58,744 nucleotides of DNA from JAFGBM01 sp964564915 (GCA_964564915.1 CAZMCU010000004.1:1-58744), one strand, 5' to 3'. Numbered from the stretch's first letter, positions 43,037 to 51,347 are shown. Notes: generated from the sequence alone by a model not told the origin. Translations and numbers: made by a program.

Positions 43037-44412
43037 CGGACGCGTTCCCCACGGAAGGGAGGATCCACTTCATCGGCATCGGCGGAGCTGGGATGTCGGC
43101 GGTCGCGTTCCTTCTGTCGCGTGCGGGAGTGCACGTGTCGGGCTCGGATGCCGCGGACGGCCCGTACCTTCGGGCGCTCGCCGAGGCGGGCGTCGACGTC
43201 ACCGTGGGGCACGACGCTAGCCTCGTCACGGGGGCGTCGGCCGTCGTCGTGACGTCAGCCGTCCGCGAGTCCAACAGTGAGCTCGTCGCCGCCCGGGCTG
43301 CGGGGATCCCCGTGGTGCATCGTTCCCTCGCCTTGGTCGAGGCGACCCGCGGAATGCGGCTCATCGCCGTCGCCGGGGCGCACGGCAAGACGACGACGTC
43401 CGCGATGATCGCTTGTGCCCTTCACGGAGCGGGGATCGATGCGACCTTCGCCATCGGGGCACCGGTCCACGGGGTGACGGGAGCCGTCGGCGGTGCCTAT
43501 GCGGGAAAGGCGGAGGTAGCCGTCATCGAGGCCGACGAATCGGATGGGTCGTTTCTCGCGTACTCGCCGGAGGTGGCGGTCGTGACAAACGTCGAGCCCG
43601 ATCACCTCGACCACTACGGGACGACGGAAGCGTTCGAGCAGGCGTTTGTCGACTTCGCCGCGCGAGCCGCGACCCTCATCGCGTGCGTGGACGACCCCGG
43701 GGCCGCTCGTTTGGCGGAGCGGGCGCGTCTCGCGGGGTCCGCCGTGGTCACCTACGGAACCACGCCTAGTGCGGACGTTGTCGTCGACCGATCGATGGTC
43801 GGGTGGGGGGATCGTCGCGTCCCACTCGCCGTTCCCTCGGTGGGGCTTCACAACCGCCTCAACGCCGCCGGGGCGTGGGCGGCCGCCGTTGCCGTCGGAG
43901 CCGATCCCCAGCGGGCAGCGGATGCCCTCGCGACGTTCGCCGGAACGGGCAGGCGCTTCGAGCTGAGGGGAGACGCGTTCGGTGTCGCCGTTTACGACGA
44001 CTACGCCCACCACCCAACCGAGATCGACGCCTTGGTCGCGGCCGCGAAGGAGGGGGTGCCCGGCCGACTCGTCCTGCTCTTCCAACCCCACCTCTATTCG
44101 CGCACGCGCCTTCTCGCGCGGGAGTTCGCACGGGCGTTGACCATCCCGGACGCCGACGTCATCCTCTCGGGCGTGTACGGAGCGCGGGAGTCGCCCGAGC
44201 CCGGGGTGGGGGCCGCGACCATCGGCGACCTGGTGTCCGTGCCGAAGGGAGGCTCGTTTCGCGTCATCGAGGACCTCAGGGAGGCGGCCGTCGAGGCGGC
44301 GCGTCTCGCGGTTCCGGGTGGCGCCGTGCTGACGGTGGGGGCGGGTTCCGTGACCGAGGCCGCGGACTGGGTCCTGAACGAATTGAGGAAGCGCGAGGCG
44401 GGGGGTGGCTAA
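43033..44412 (+). CDS. murC: UDP-N-acetylmuramate-L-alanine ligase MurC
   Basis: MurC attaches L-alanine to UDP-MurNAc, the first step of the stem peptide. The 459-residue protein has FIGIGGAGMSAVAFLL (about 11-26), the ATP motif VAGAHGKTTTSAM (about 115-127), EADESDGSFL and VYDDYAHHPTEI (about 319-330). Start GTG 43033 overlaps the murG stop; its TAA stop lies 8 nt inside ftsQ. Confidence 0.97.
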   Translation: MTDAFPTEGRIHFIGIGGAGMSAVAFLLSRAGVHVSGSDAADGPYLRALAEAGVDVTVGHDASLVTGASAVVVTSAVRESNSELVAARAAGIPVVHRSLALVEATRGMRLIAVAGAHGKTTTSAMIACALHGAGIDATFAIGAPVHGVTGAVGGAYAGKAEVAVIEADESDGSFLAYSPEVAVVTNVEPDHLDHYGTTEAFEQAFVDFAARAATLIACVDDPGAARLAERARLAGSAVVTYGTTPSADVVVDRSMVGWGDRRVPLAVPSVGLHNRLNAAGAWAAAVAVGADPQRAADALATFAGTGRRFELRGDAFGVAVYDDYAHHPTEIDALVAAAKEGVPGRLVLLFQPHLYSRTRLLAREFARALTIPDADVILSGVYGARESPEPGVGAATIGDLVSVPKGGSFRVIEDLREAAVEAARLAVPGGAVLTVGAGSVTEAADWVLNELRKREAGGG

Positions 44413-45142
44413 GCGCAACGGCCTTTCGGGGACACCGCGACGCCCCCGCAGAGTGACGCGTGCGCGCCTAGTAGCGCGCAGGTTAGGTCTTCTGGCCGTG
44501 GTGGGCGGGCTGGTGTGGGGGGTGTGGTGGTCACCGTTATTCGCGCTGGAGCCTTCCCAGGTTCACATAACGATGGACGGGGCGCTGGTCTCCAGCGCGG
44601 ACGTCCTCTCCGCCGTCCAAGCGTTCGATGGGACCGCCCTCCCGCGCCTCGACCTCGGGGCGGTGGAGGAGGCTGTGACGGGCGTCTCTGGCGTGCGCGA
44701 CGCGACGGTGACGCGGTCGTGGCCGAGGGGTCTGGACGTGGCCGTGGTGGAGAGGCGCCCCGTCGCCGCGATCGCCGACGCTTCGGAGGGGTACGTCATC
44801 GTCGATTCGGAGGGTGTGGGCCTGTCGATCGTGACGGAGAAACCCGAGGATCTGCCGGTCGTGACCGTTCCGATTGGGGAGGAGAACGCGAGGATACTCG
44901 CCGCCGCCCTCACGGTCGCCGGGGCGCTACCGAACGAACTATCCGCCAGGGTCGAGGCGGTCCGGGCCGAGACGGAGGATTCCGTGACCCTCTTCCTGCG
45001 CGATGGACCGCGGGTCGATTGGGGAAGCGGGGAAGATTCGGACCTCAAGGCGGAGGTGCTCGTGCTCCTCTTGGGGTCGGACTTAGGGGAGGTTTCCGTC
45101 ATCGACGTCTCCGCGCCCACGCTCCCCGTCACCCGCACGTGA
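44405..45142 (+). CDS. ftsQ: Cell division protein FtsQ
   Basis: This 245-residue bitopic protein has a basic cytoplasmic N-terminus (about 1-25), a membrane helix (about 26-48), a POTRA domain (about 50-118, with FDGTALPRLDLGAVEEAV and WPRGLDVAVVERRPVA) and a beta domain. FtsQ connects FtsL/FtsB with the divisome. GTG start, 8-nt overlap with murC. A 139-nt gap with promoter and hairpin signals separates it from ftsZ. Confidence 0.92.
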   Translation: MAKRNGLSGTPRRPRRVTRARLVARRLGLLAVVGGLVWGVWWSPLFALEPSQVHITMDGALVSSADVLSAVQAFDGTALPRLDLGAVEEAVTGVSGVRDATVTRSWPRGLDVAVVERRPVAAIADASEGYVIVDSEGVGLSIVTEKPEDLPVVTVPIGEENARILAAALTVAGALPNELSARVEAVRAETEDSVTLFLRDGPRVDWGSGEDSDLKAEVLVLLLGSDLGEVSVIDVSAPTLPVTRT

Positions 45143-45237
45143 TTCGAGGCTTACCCAGAATCGTCCGACACGCGCGCCGGTCCCGGGTGCGAGAGGGGGC
45201 GCGCCTTACCGTAGGGGTGGACAAACGCGACATAACT

Positions 45238-45264
45238 CTAACCCTCAACGGGAAGGTTAGGGTT
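45238..45264 (+). promoter_or_regulatory. Inverted repeats in the ftsZ leader
   Basis: CTAACCCT (45238-45245) faces GGTTAGGGTT (45255-45264). Two mutually exclusive 6-bp stems are possible: CTAACC with GGTTAG or AACCCT with AGGGTT. They lie 17 nt before the ftsZ start. TACCGT (45207-45212) upstream could be a -10 box. Known ftsZ leaders of actinobacteria have several promoters here. Confidence 0.4.
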
Positions 45265-45281
45265 CGGCGAAAGGGCGGCTC

Positions 45282-46451
45282 GTGGCGTCACCGCAGAACT
45301 ACATCACGGCGATCAAGGTCGTCGGCGTCGGAGGGGGTGGCGTCAACGCCGTCAATCGCATGATTGACGTCGGACTTAGGGGAGCCGAGTTCATCGCCAT
45401 CAACACGGACGCCCAGGCGTTGCTCATGTCCGACGCGGACGTCAAGCTCGACATCGGGCGTGAGTTGACGCGGGGTCTTGGGGCGGGAGCGGACCCGGAT
45501 GTCGGTCGCAGGGCTGCCGAGGATCACGCGGACGAGATCGAAGAGGCGCTTCGTGGGGCCGACATGGTTTTCGTCACCGCCGGTGAGGGAGGCGGGACGG
45601 GGACGGGCGGCGCCCCCGTCGTGGCGCGCGTCGCGCGCAACCTCGGTGCGCTCACCGTCGGGGTGGTGACCAAGCCGTTTACCTTCGAGGGTCGCAGGCG
45701 GTTCGATCAGGCAGAGGCGGGGATCGAGCTCCTCCGCCCCGAGGTCGACACACTCATCGTCATCCCCAACGATCGCCTGCTCGATATCAACGACCAGAAG
45801 CTCTCCGTTCTCGGGGCCTTCGCGGCGGCGGACCAGGTTCTCCAAGGCGGGGTCCAAGGCATCACCGACCTCATTACCACCCCCGGACTCATCAACGTCG
45901 ACTTCAACGACGTGCGAAGCGTCATGCAAGGTGCGGGGACGGCCCTCATGGGCGTGAGTGCTGCCCGAGGGAGCGATCGCGCCATTGTGGCCGCCGAGGC
46001 GGCGATCTCTTCTCCCCTATTGGAGGCGAGCATCGAGGGAGCTCATGGCGTGCTCCTGAGCGTCGCCGGGGGGTCGGACCTGGGCATCAAGGAGGTCGAG
46101 ATGGCGGCGCGCCTGGTGCGGGAAGCCGCCCACCCCGAGGCGAACATCATCTTCGGTACCGTCATCGATGACGCCCTCGGGGACGAGATTCGCATCACCG
46201 TGATCGCGGCTGGTTTCGATGGCGGCGCCCCTCCGATTCGTCGACACCCCGGTGCGCTCGCTCAGGTCGACGGCGCGAAACCCCGGAAGGCCTCGGTCAC
46301 GGCGCCGGCGGATGCCCCCACCGAACGCCCGGTGCGGAAGGCGGAGCGCGAGGCCCCACCCGAGGAACCCAACGAGACCGAACTCCTGAAGGTTTCCGGC
46401 GGGCTGTTTGAGGAGGAGGAACTCGACATTCCCGACTTCCTGAAGAAGTGA
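45282..46451 (+). CDS. ftsZ: Cell division GTPase FtsZ
   Basis: FtsZ forms the cytokinetic ring. The 389-residue protein has the nucleotide-binding GGGGVNAVNRM (17-27), the tubulin signature GGGTGTG (103-109), the T7-type loop NVDFNDVRS (about 205-213), a disordered linker (about 318-370) and the C-terminal partner-binding peptide ELDIPDFLKK, the SepF/FtsW docking tail. The GTG start has AAAGGG about 7 nt upstream. GTGA overlap with pgeF. Confidence 0.98.
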   Translation: MASPQNYITAIKVVGVGGGGVNAVNRMIDVGLRGAEFIAINTDAQALLMSDADVKLDIGRELTRGLGAGADPDVGRRAAEDHADEIEEALRGADMVFVTAGEGGGTGTGGAPVVARVARNLGALTVGVVTKPFTFEGRRRFDQAEAGIELLRPEVDTLIVIPNDRLLDINDQKLSVLGAFAAADQVLQGGVQGITDLITTPGLINVDFNDVRSVMQGAGTALMGVSAARGSDRAIVAAEAAISSPLLEASIEGAHGVLLSVAGGSDLGIKEVEMAARLVREAAHPEANIIFGTVIDDALGDEIRITVIAAGFDGGAPPIRRHPGALAQVDGAKPRKASVTAPADAPTERPVRKAEREAPPEEPNETELLKVSGGLFEEEELDIPDFLKK

Positions 46452-47179
46452 CGGGCGTGTCGGGCGACATCTCGACGTGGAACGCGGGACTCGGTGTTCG
46501 GGCGTTCTTCACCGCGCGACGAGGGGGAGTGAGCGCCGCGCCATTCGACTCGCTGAACCTTTCCCGTGGCACATCCGACGCACCCGAAGCGGTTGCCGAG
46601 AATCGAGCGAGGGTCGAGGCGCTCGCGGGGGCGCCGATCGCCTACATGAGCCAGAAGCACGGTTCGACGGTGGCGATCGTCACGGACGCCACCGAAACAC
46701 CGGAGGCGGACGCCATCGTGACCATGACGCCCGGCCTCGCGGTGGCCGTCCTCGTCGCGGATTGCGTTCCCCTCCTCCTTCACGATTCGCTCTCCGGGGC
46801 CGTCGCCGCTGTCCACGCCGGGCGGATGGGCGTGGCGAACGGGGTGGTGGGGAGGGCGGTCGAGGCGCTCGTCAGCCGGGGTGGCGATGCGAGGACCATC
46901 GAAGCGAGCATCGGCCCCGCGATTTGTGGAGCCTGCTACGAGGTTCCCTCGGAGATGCGCGACGAGGTTGCGGCGCTCGTGCCCGCGGCTCGCGCCACGA
47001 CAACCTGGGGCACCCCATCGCTCGACTTGCCTGCCGCCGTTCGGGCTCAACTGGAGGCGGTCGGAGTCGGAACCATCGCGATCGTTGGGCCGTGCACGCG
47101 CGAGACCCCCGACCTCTTTTCCCATCGCCGAGAAGGAGAGACGGGGAGGTCCGCGGGCGTCATCGTGTGCGGGGGCTAA
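46448..47179 (+). CDS. pgeF: PgeF/YfiH-family peptidoglycan editing factor
   Basis: This 243-residue protein belongs to the multicopper-polyphenol-oxidase-like (DUF152/YfiH) family. In E. coli it removes wrongly inserted amino acids from UDP-MurNAc peptides. The metal ligands are present: H in SQKHGS (about 70), C in ADCVPLL (about 103) and H in AVHAGRMG (about 120), plus CGACYEV and a late FSHRR. The GTG start overlaps the ftsZ stop (GTGA). In many actinobacteria a yggS gene follows; it is missing here. Confidence 0.9.
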   Translation: MTGVSGDISTWNAGLGVRAFFTARRGGVSAAPFDSLNLSRGTSDAPEAVAENRARVEALAGAPIAYMSQKHGSTVAIVTDATETPEADAIVTMTPGLAVAVLVADCVPLLLHDSLSGAVAAVHAGRMGVANGVVGRAVEALVSRGGDARTIEASIGPAICGACYEVPSEMRDEVAALVPAARATTTWGTPSLDLPAAVRAQLEAVGVGTIAIVGPCTRETPDLFSHRREGETGRSAGVIVCGG

Positions 47180-47223
47180 CGGGCTCGGGCGTGTCGCTCC
47201 CAGAGTTGGCGCCACCGTCCGCC

Positions 47224-47247
47224 TATCGTGATGTGACAGGTGTGACA
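47224..47247 (+). promoter_or_regulatory. Candidate sepF promoter with TGTGACA direct repeats
   Basis: TATCGT (47224-47229) is a possible -10 box in the 91-nt pgeF-sepF gap. TGTGACA follows twice, 9 bp apart (47232-47238 and 47241-47247), at the expected transcription start. The repeats may be an operator; no regulator is known from the sequence. Confidence 0.3.
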
Positions 47248-47270
47248 ACAGGCGGAAATCGAGGTTGGGC

Positions 47271-47732
47271 ATGGGCGCGCTGCATAAGGCGATGGTGTAC
47301 CTGGGCTTCAGCGAGGACGACGAGTACGCGGAGTACCCGATCAACGAGGACGAGGACGAGACCGCTTCCGTCACGCGCCTGCACGATCCCAGCCGTCCGC
47401 GATCGGGCCGAGGCCCCACGGCCGTGCCCACCCCCCTGCGACCGGCCGCCGATCTGTCGCGAATTCACACGATCAAACCCCGCTCGTACAACGACGCGAG
47501 GGTGGTCGGGGAGGCCTTTCGCGAGGGTATCCCGGTCATCATGACCTTGACGGAGATGTCCGATGCCGACGCCAAGCGGCTCGTCGACTTCTCCGCTGGG
47601 CTTTCCTTCGGTCTCCACGGCACGCTGGAACGCGTGGCTTCCTCGGTGTTCCTCTTGTCGCCCGCACATGTCGAGATTGGGGTGGACTCCGAGCCGAGCG
47701 CGGCGGAGCGCGGTTTCTTCAATCAGAGCTAG
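47271..47732 (+). CDS. sepF: Cell division protein SepF
   Basis: SepF anchors FtsZ to the membrane in actinobacteria, which lack FtsA. The 153-residue protein has an N-terminal amphipathic membrane-binding helix (ALHKAMVYLGF), an acidic disordered linker (about 16-62) and the conserved SepF core (about 64-145: IKPRSYNDARVVGEAFREG, then LVDFSAGLSFGLHGTLERVA, VFLLSP). ATG 47271 has GAGG 6 nt upstream. Confidence 0.96.
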   Translation: MGALHKAMVYLGFSEDDEYAEYPINEDEDETASVTRLHDPSRPRSGRGPTAVPTPLRPAADLSRIHTIKPRSYNDARVVGEAFREGIPVIMTLTEMSDADAKRLVDFSAGLSFGLHGTLERVASSVFLLSPAHVEIGVDSEPSAAERGFFNQS

Positions 47733-47737
47733 GCGAC

Positions 47738-48031
47738 ATGTCTCTCGTCCTTCGCATCGCCGAGTTTCTCCTCATCGCCTTCGTGCTGCTCCTCTTTGCC
47801 CGCGTTGCGATCAACCTCTCCGCACTGTTTGTGCGGGATTGGAAACCCCGCGGTGTCATGCTGATCCTGGTCGAGGTGGTGTTGTCGGCAACGGATCCCC
47901 CCGTTCGATTCCTTCGATCGGTACTCCCGGAGATCAACTTGGGGGGTGCCCGCCTGGACCTGAGCGTGTTGATTCTCATGGTTGCCGCAACGATTCTCAT
48001 CAACGTGCTCGCCGCGATGCCGAGATCCTAA
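47738..48031 (+). CDS. yggT: YggT-family membrane protein
   Basis: This 97-residue protein has two hydrophobic segments (about 5-28 and 70-93) around the YggT core ATDPPVRFLRSVLPEI (about 50-65). The family is regularly encoded between sepF and divIVA in actinobacteria and firmicutes; its function is not settled. It starts 5 nt after the sepF stop with a weak ribosome site. Confidence 0.92.
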   Translation: MSLVLRIAEFLLIAFVLLLFARVAINLSALFVRDWKPRGVMLILVEVVLSATDPPVRFLRSVLPEINLGGARLDLSVLILMVAATILINVLAAMPRS

Positions 48032-48079
48032 TGATGGTTCTGTCGGCGGTGCGTTGAGACTGGCGAGGGGCTTGTGACG

Positions 48080-48085
48080 TAACAT
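48080..48085 (+). promoter_or_regulatory. Candidate -10 box of divIVA
   Basis: TAACAT fits TANNNT and gives a leader of about 50 nt. TTGAGA at 48054 is 20 nt upstream, too far for a standard -35. TGTGACG just before the box resembles the repeats at sepF. Confidence 0.4.
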
Positions 48086-48141
48086 GAGGTACTCGAAAGG
48101 TCGCGACACGAAACAGTGAACGAGCGAGGACGGTAGGCGCC

Positions 48142-48693
48142 ATGGCACTGCTCACGGCCGACGACGTGAGGGAGAAGCAGTTCTCCAAGACGAAGTACCG
48201 TGAGGGCTTCGATCAGGATGAGGTTGACGACTTCCTCGACTCCGTCGCTGAGACCATTGAGTCGCTCACTCTTGAGCGCGACCGACTTCGCGTCGCGATG
48301 AAGGACTTGGAGTCCCGCAGCGCTTCTGGAGCCTCGGAGTTGCTCCGCGCCGCGACCGATACGGCCAACCCTCCCTCCCCGCAGAGCATGCTCGCGATGG
48401 CGCAGAAGTTGCACGACGACTACGTCCGTTCCGGTGAGGAGGAGCGCGAACGCATTGTCTTCGACGCCAAGTCGGAGGCCGATCGCATCCGCGCCCGTGC
48501 CGAGCGGGAGGCGCAAGATCGCCTCCAGAACTTGGGAAGCGACCGCGCCGAACTTGAGCGAAAGATCGACGATCTTCGACGTTTCGAGCGCGACTACCGT
48601 GCCCGCCTCAAGACGTACCTCGAGAACCTCCTCGGCGACCTCGACCACGGTATGGGCAAGGACCGCATGCCGAACACGTTGCCCTCCATCTGA
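48142..48693 (+). CDS. divIVA: Polar growth and septum protein DivIVA (Wag31)
   Basis: DivIVA binds curved membrane and directs polar or septal wall synthesis in actinobacteria. The 183-residue protein has the conserved N-terminal membrane-binding domain (LLTADDVREKQFSKTKY, then GFDQDEVDDFLDSV, residues about 3-60) and a C-terminal coiled coil (about 80-175). It is shorter than mycobacterial Wag31 and lacks a long linker. ATG 48142 matches the family start. Confidence 0.95.
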   Translation: MALLTADDVREKQFSKTKYREGFDQDEVDDFLDSVAETIESLTLERDRLRVAMKDLESRSASGASELLRAATDTANPPSPQSMLAMAQKLHDDYVRSGEEERERIVFDAKSEADRIRARAEREAQDRLQNLGSDRAELERKIDDLRRFERDYRARLKTYLENLLGDLDHGMGKDRMPNTLPSI

Positions 48694-48702
48694 TCGGGCA
48701 CG

Positions 48703-48731
48703 TTGCCATTTCGGCTGGCGCAGACTAGGCT
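48703..48731 (+). promoter_or_regulatory. Promoter of dksA-lspA-rluD operon
   Basis: TTGCCA (48703-48708), a 17-nt spacer and TAGGCT (48726-48731) form one of the best sigma-A promoters in the window. The leader is about 26 nt. It separates this operon from divIVA; no terminator is visible between them. Confidence 0.7.
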
Positions 48732-48763
48732 CACGTAGCCATATTGCGACGACGAGGAGAGCC

Positions 48764-49216
48764 ATGACGAGCATGGACGTCACGATCATCGTGATTGACC
48801 CCGCCGACATCAAACCGTCGGACGCGAAGGCGCTTGTCGTCCGTGAGGGCGACGAGCCGTGGAGGGTTGCGGAACTGCGCAAGATTGTCAAGGAACTCAA
48901 CCTGGATGTTGAGCGACTCGCCCGCGAGGTGGAGTCGAACGAAGCCGAACTTGACGACCTCCTCCACACCGCCGAAGGTTCGGGTGACGATCAGGCCGAC
49001 GCGGGCTCAACCGCCTTGGAGCGCGAGCAGGAAATGTCGATCGTCCACAACACCCGCGAGATGCTGGAGCAGAGCGTCGAGGCGCTTCGGCGCATTCAGC
49101 AGCACCACTTCGGGGCCTGCGTCGCGTGCGGTGCCGGCATCGGAAAGGCGCGTCTCCTCGCGTTCCCCCGTGCCACCCACTGCGTCACGTGCAAGCAGCG
49201 CGAAGAGCGTCGGTGA
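48764..49216 (+). CDS. TraR/DksA-family zinc-finger protein
   Basis: This 150-residue protein has an N-terminal helical region that can form the DksA-like coiled coil (about 36-100) and a C-terminal C4 zinc finger, CVAC ... CVTC (about 124-144). DksA-type proteins act in the secondary channel of RNA polymerase. The actinobacterial members of this position are uncharacterised, and the acidic coiled-coil tip cannot be judged by eye. ATG 48764 has GAGGAG 4 nt upstream. GTGA overlap with lspA. Confidence 0.88.
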   Translation: MTSMDVTIIVIDPADIKPSDAKALVVREGDEPWRVAELRKIVKELNLDVERLAREVESNEAELDDLLHTAEGSGDDQADAGSTALEREQEMSIVHNTREMLEQSVEALRRIQQHHFGACVACGAGIGKARLLAFPRATHCVTCKQREERR

Positions 49217-49782
49217 GACTGCGACCAGCCGTCTGGTTGGTCGCCCTCGCGGTAGCCGCCCTCGACCGAGCGACCAAGATCTGGGCTGAGCACGCGCTCC
49301 ATGACGGGCATAGTGTCCCCATCATCGGTTCGTCCCTGCGCCTCAGCCTCGTCTACAACGAAGGCGCGGCACTCTCGATCCTCGGCGACTACACCATCGT
49401 CGTTACGGGGGTCATGCTCACCGTCACCGCGTTTCTCCTGTGGTTTCACGGGAGGGCTAGGGGGATCTTGGGGGTCGCGGTCTTTGGCGCGGCAATCGGT
49501 GGCGCGATGGGAAATCTGTACGACCGCTTCTTCGTCGGTGTCGGAGGGGGCAGGGGTTCGGTCATCGACATGATCTGCTACGGGGACTTCTTCATCGGAA
49601 ACGTTGCCGATATCGCGATCGTGCTCGCGGCGGCGGCGGTGATCGTCGCGTCGTGGGCGGGGCGGAGCGTCGTCACCCCTCGCCGCGGTCCGGAAAGCCC
49701 GGCAAGCGAACCCGCGACGGGCAACCCCGCAGCAGGACAGGGGACACCGTCGAGGGCTACGGGAGAAACGCCTCACCGGTGA
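49213..49782 (+). CDS. lspA: Lipoprotein signal peptidase LspA (signal peptidase II)
   Basis: LspA cleaves signal peptides of diacylglyceryl-modified prolipoproteins. The 189-residue protein has four membrane helices, the YNEGAALS motif (about 50-57) and the two catalytic aspartates in GNLYDR (about 101) and GNVADIAI (about 130). The last 35 residues are a Pro/Ser/Thr-rich tail not needed for catalysis. The GTG start overlaps the dksA stop, and the end overlaps rluD (GTGA). Confidence 0.94.
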   Translation: MRLRPAVWLVALAVAALDRATKIWAEHALHDGHSVPIIGSSLRLSLVYNEGAALSILGDYTIVVTGVMLTVTAFLLWFHGRARGILGVAVFGAAIGGAMGNLYDRFFVGVGGGRGSVIDMICYGDFFIGNVADIAIVLAAAAVIVASWAGRSVVTPRRGPESPASEPATGNPAAGQGTPSRATGETPHR

Positions 49783-50708
49783 GCGAGATTCGTCGGTTGT
49801 CCGTCCCCGAGGGCCTCCTGGGGGAGCGTGCCGACACGGGTCTTGCCCGGCTCCTCGGCATGACACGCACCAAGGCCGCCGACCTTCTTGACGAGGGGCG
49901 GGTGCTCCTTGACGGGACGACCGTCTCGAAGGGGCATCGGCTCGCTCCAGGTGAGTTGGAGATCACCCTGTACGACCCTCGTCCCGTGACGAGCGAACCG
50001 GTGATTGCCGGTGGCCTCGCGATCGTCTACGAGGACCCCGACATCGTCGTCATCGACAAGCCCGTCGGTGTTGCGGCGCATCCGTCACCGGGCTGGACCG
50101 GGCCCACGGTCGTCGGCACGCTCGCGGCGGGGGGCACGACTCTCGCGACCGCGGGACCAGCGGAACGGCAGGGGATTGTCCACCGACTGGATGTTGGGAC
50201 ATCGGGCCTCATGGTGGTCGCCACATCGGTCGAGGCGTACCGCGGCCTCAAACGGGCGTTCAAGGAACGTACCGTGGACAAGGTGTATCACGCGCTCGCC
50301 CAGGGGCACATCGATCCCAGCGAGGGGACGATCGACGCCCCCATCGGCCGCCATCCCACCGCGGATTACAGGTTCGCCGTGACGTCGGATGGGCGTCCAT
50401 CCGTCACCCACTACTCCGTTGTGGAAATGATGCCGTCAGCCTCGTTGCTCGAGATCCACCTCGAAACCGGCAGGACCCACCAGATTCGCGTCCACATGAG
50501 CGCGATGCACCACCCGCTCGTTGGCGACCTTACGTATGGCGCCGACCCCGTGCTAGCCGAACGGCTCGGTTTGACCCGGCAGTGGCTTCACGCCGCCAGG
50601 CTCGGATTCGCCCACCCCGTCACGGGCAAAAGGATCGAGGTGTCGAGCGAGTATCCCGACGATCTCGCCGAGGCACTCGCGAGGTTGAGGGGGGAGTCCG
50701 AGAGGTGA
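49779..50708 (+). CDS. rluD: RluD-family pseudouridine synthase
   Basis: This is a large-subunit rRNA-type pseudouridine synthase. The 309-residue protein has an N-terminal S4 RNA-binding domain (about 12-72) and the catalytic domain with HRLDVGTSGLMVVA (about 133-146, catalytic D in RLD). The TGRTHQIRVHMSAMHHPLVGD stretch is split here only by its usual order: TGRTHQIRVH then MHHPLVGD. Which 23S uridines it modifies cannot be read from the sequence. GTGA overlaps on both sides. Confidence 0.94.
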   Translation: MSEIRRLSVPEGLLGERADTGLARLLGMTRTKAADLLDEGRVLLDGTTVSKGHRLAPGELEITLYDPRPVTSEPVIAGGLAIVYEDPDIVVIDKPVGVAAHPSPGWTGPTVVGTLAAGGTTLATAGPAERQGIVHRLDVGTSGLMVVATSVEAYRGLKRAFKERTVDKVYHALAQGHIDPSEGTIDAPIGRHPTADYRFAVTSDGRPSVTHYSVVEMMPSASLLEIHLETGRTHQIRVHMSAMHHPLVGDLTYGADPVLAERLGLTRQWLHAARLGFAHPVTGKRIEVSSEYPDDLAEALARLRGESER

Positions 50709-51196
50709 GGATCGTCCGCGTCACGACGCCCGAGCAGTTAGCCGCGGCGCTTGCGGTGCGCGTCGAGGTGTTCGTCGACGAACAGGGGGTCGCACTGGAA
50801 GCCGAGCATGACGCCCTCGACGGCGCCTCCTCGACCGTCCACGTCCTCGCGCTCACCGAGGAACCCCGCGCGGAGGCGTCCACTCCCCCCGCCGACCAGG
50901 GGGAGGTCGTGGGAACGGGCAGGCTCCTCGCCCCCGACGACGACGGGCACCCCCACATCGGGAGGGTCGCCGTCGTCGCGCGTGCCCGGCGGACCGGGGT
51001 GGGAAAGGCCCTCATGGATGAGTTGGAGCGGATCGCGGTCGAACGCTACGGCAGCGGCGGGCCCGTCGTCGTCGCGCTATCGGCGCAGGTCCACGCCATC
51101 CCCTTCTACGAGAGGCAGGGGTACACGATCGCGGGCGAGCCGTACCTCGACGAGGGCATTTGGCACCGGGACGCGACCAAGCTGGTTACACCGTAA
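50705..51196 (+). CDS. GNAT-family N-acetyltransferase
   Basis: This 163-residue acetyltransferase has the N-terminal RVEVFVDEQGV typical of ElaA/YjcF-like GNAT proteins and the acetyl-CoA motif RVAVVARARRTGVGKALMDE (about 85-104), then FYERQGY near 138-144. The substrate is unknown. The gene follows rluD with a GTGA overlap, a frequent actinobacterial arrangement before dnaE. Confidence 0.87.
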   Translation: MRIVRVTTPEQLAAALAVRVEVFVDEQGVALEAEHDALDGASSTVHVLALTEEPRAEASTPPADQGEVVGTGRLLAPDDDGHPHIGRVAVVARARRTGVGKALMDELERIAVERYGSGGPVVVALSAQVHAIPFYERQGYTIAGEPYLDEGIWHRDATKLVTP

Positions 51197-51246
51197 TCTC
51201 CCGTTCCCGTCGTCCCTACGCTCAAATGGCCTAGGTCGGAGGTCCC

Positions 51247-51324
51247 ATGAGGGGTAATGTGCGCGGGGTAGCGTATCGCTGGACTCACTCGGCTTTCGCC
51301 GGGCGACCGACGAAGGTCACATGA
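51247..51324 (+). CDS. Possible 25-residue leader peptide before hppA
   Basis: ATG 51247 has a strong ribosome site (GGAGG, 51238-51242, 4 nt spacing) and a reading frame of 25 codons ending in TGA at 51322-51324, 31 nt before hppA. The peptide is basic (starts MRGNVRGVAYRW) and has no recognisable family. It overlaps the foldable hppA leader, so its translation could change that fold. It may equally be a chance frame. Confidence 0.25.
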   Translation: MRGNVRGVAYRWTHSAFAGRPTKVT

Positions 51325-51347
51325 TCGAGTCCAACTTCTCTCGGAAG
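51280..51347 (+). other. Possible structured 5' leader of hppA
   Basis: TGGACTC (51280-51286) pairs perfectly with GAGTCCA (51327-51333). Inside are CTCGGC-TTTC-GCCGGG (51288-51303) and GACC/GGTC (51305-51308 with 51315-51318), giving a three-way junction. Next comes CTTC/GAAG (51335-51338 with 51344-51347), which overlaps the hppA Shine-Dalgarno sequence AAGGGG. I do not recognise a known riboswitch class. Confidence 0.35.
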
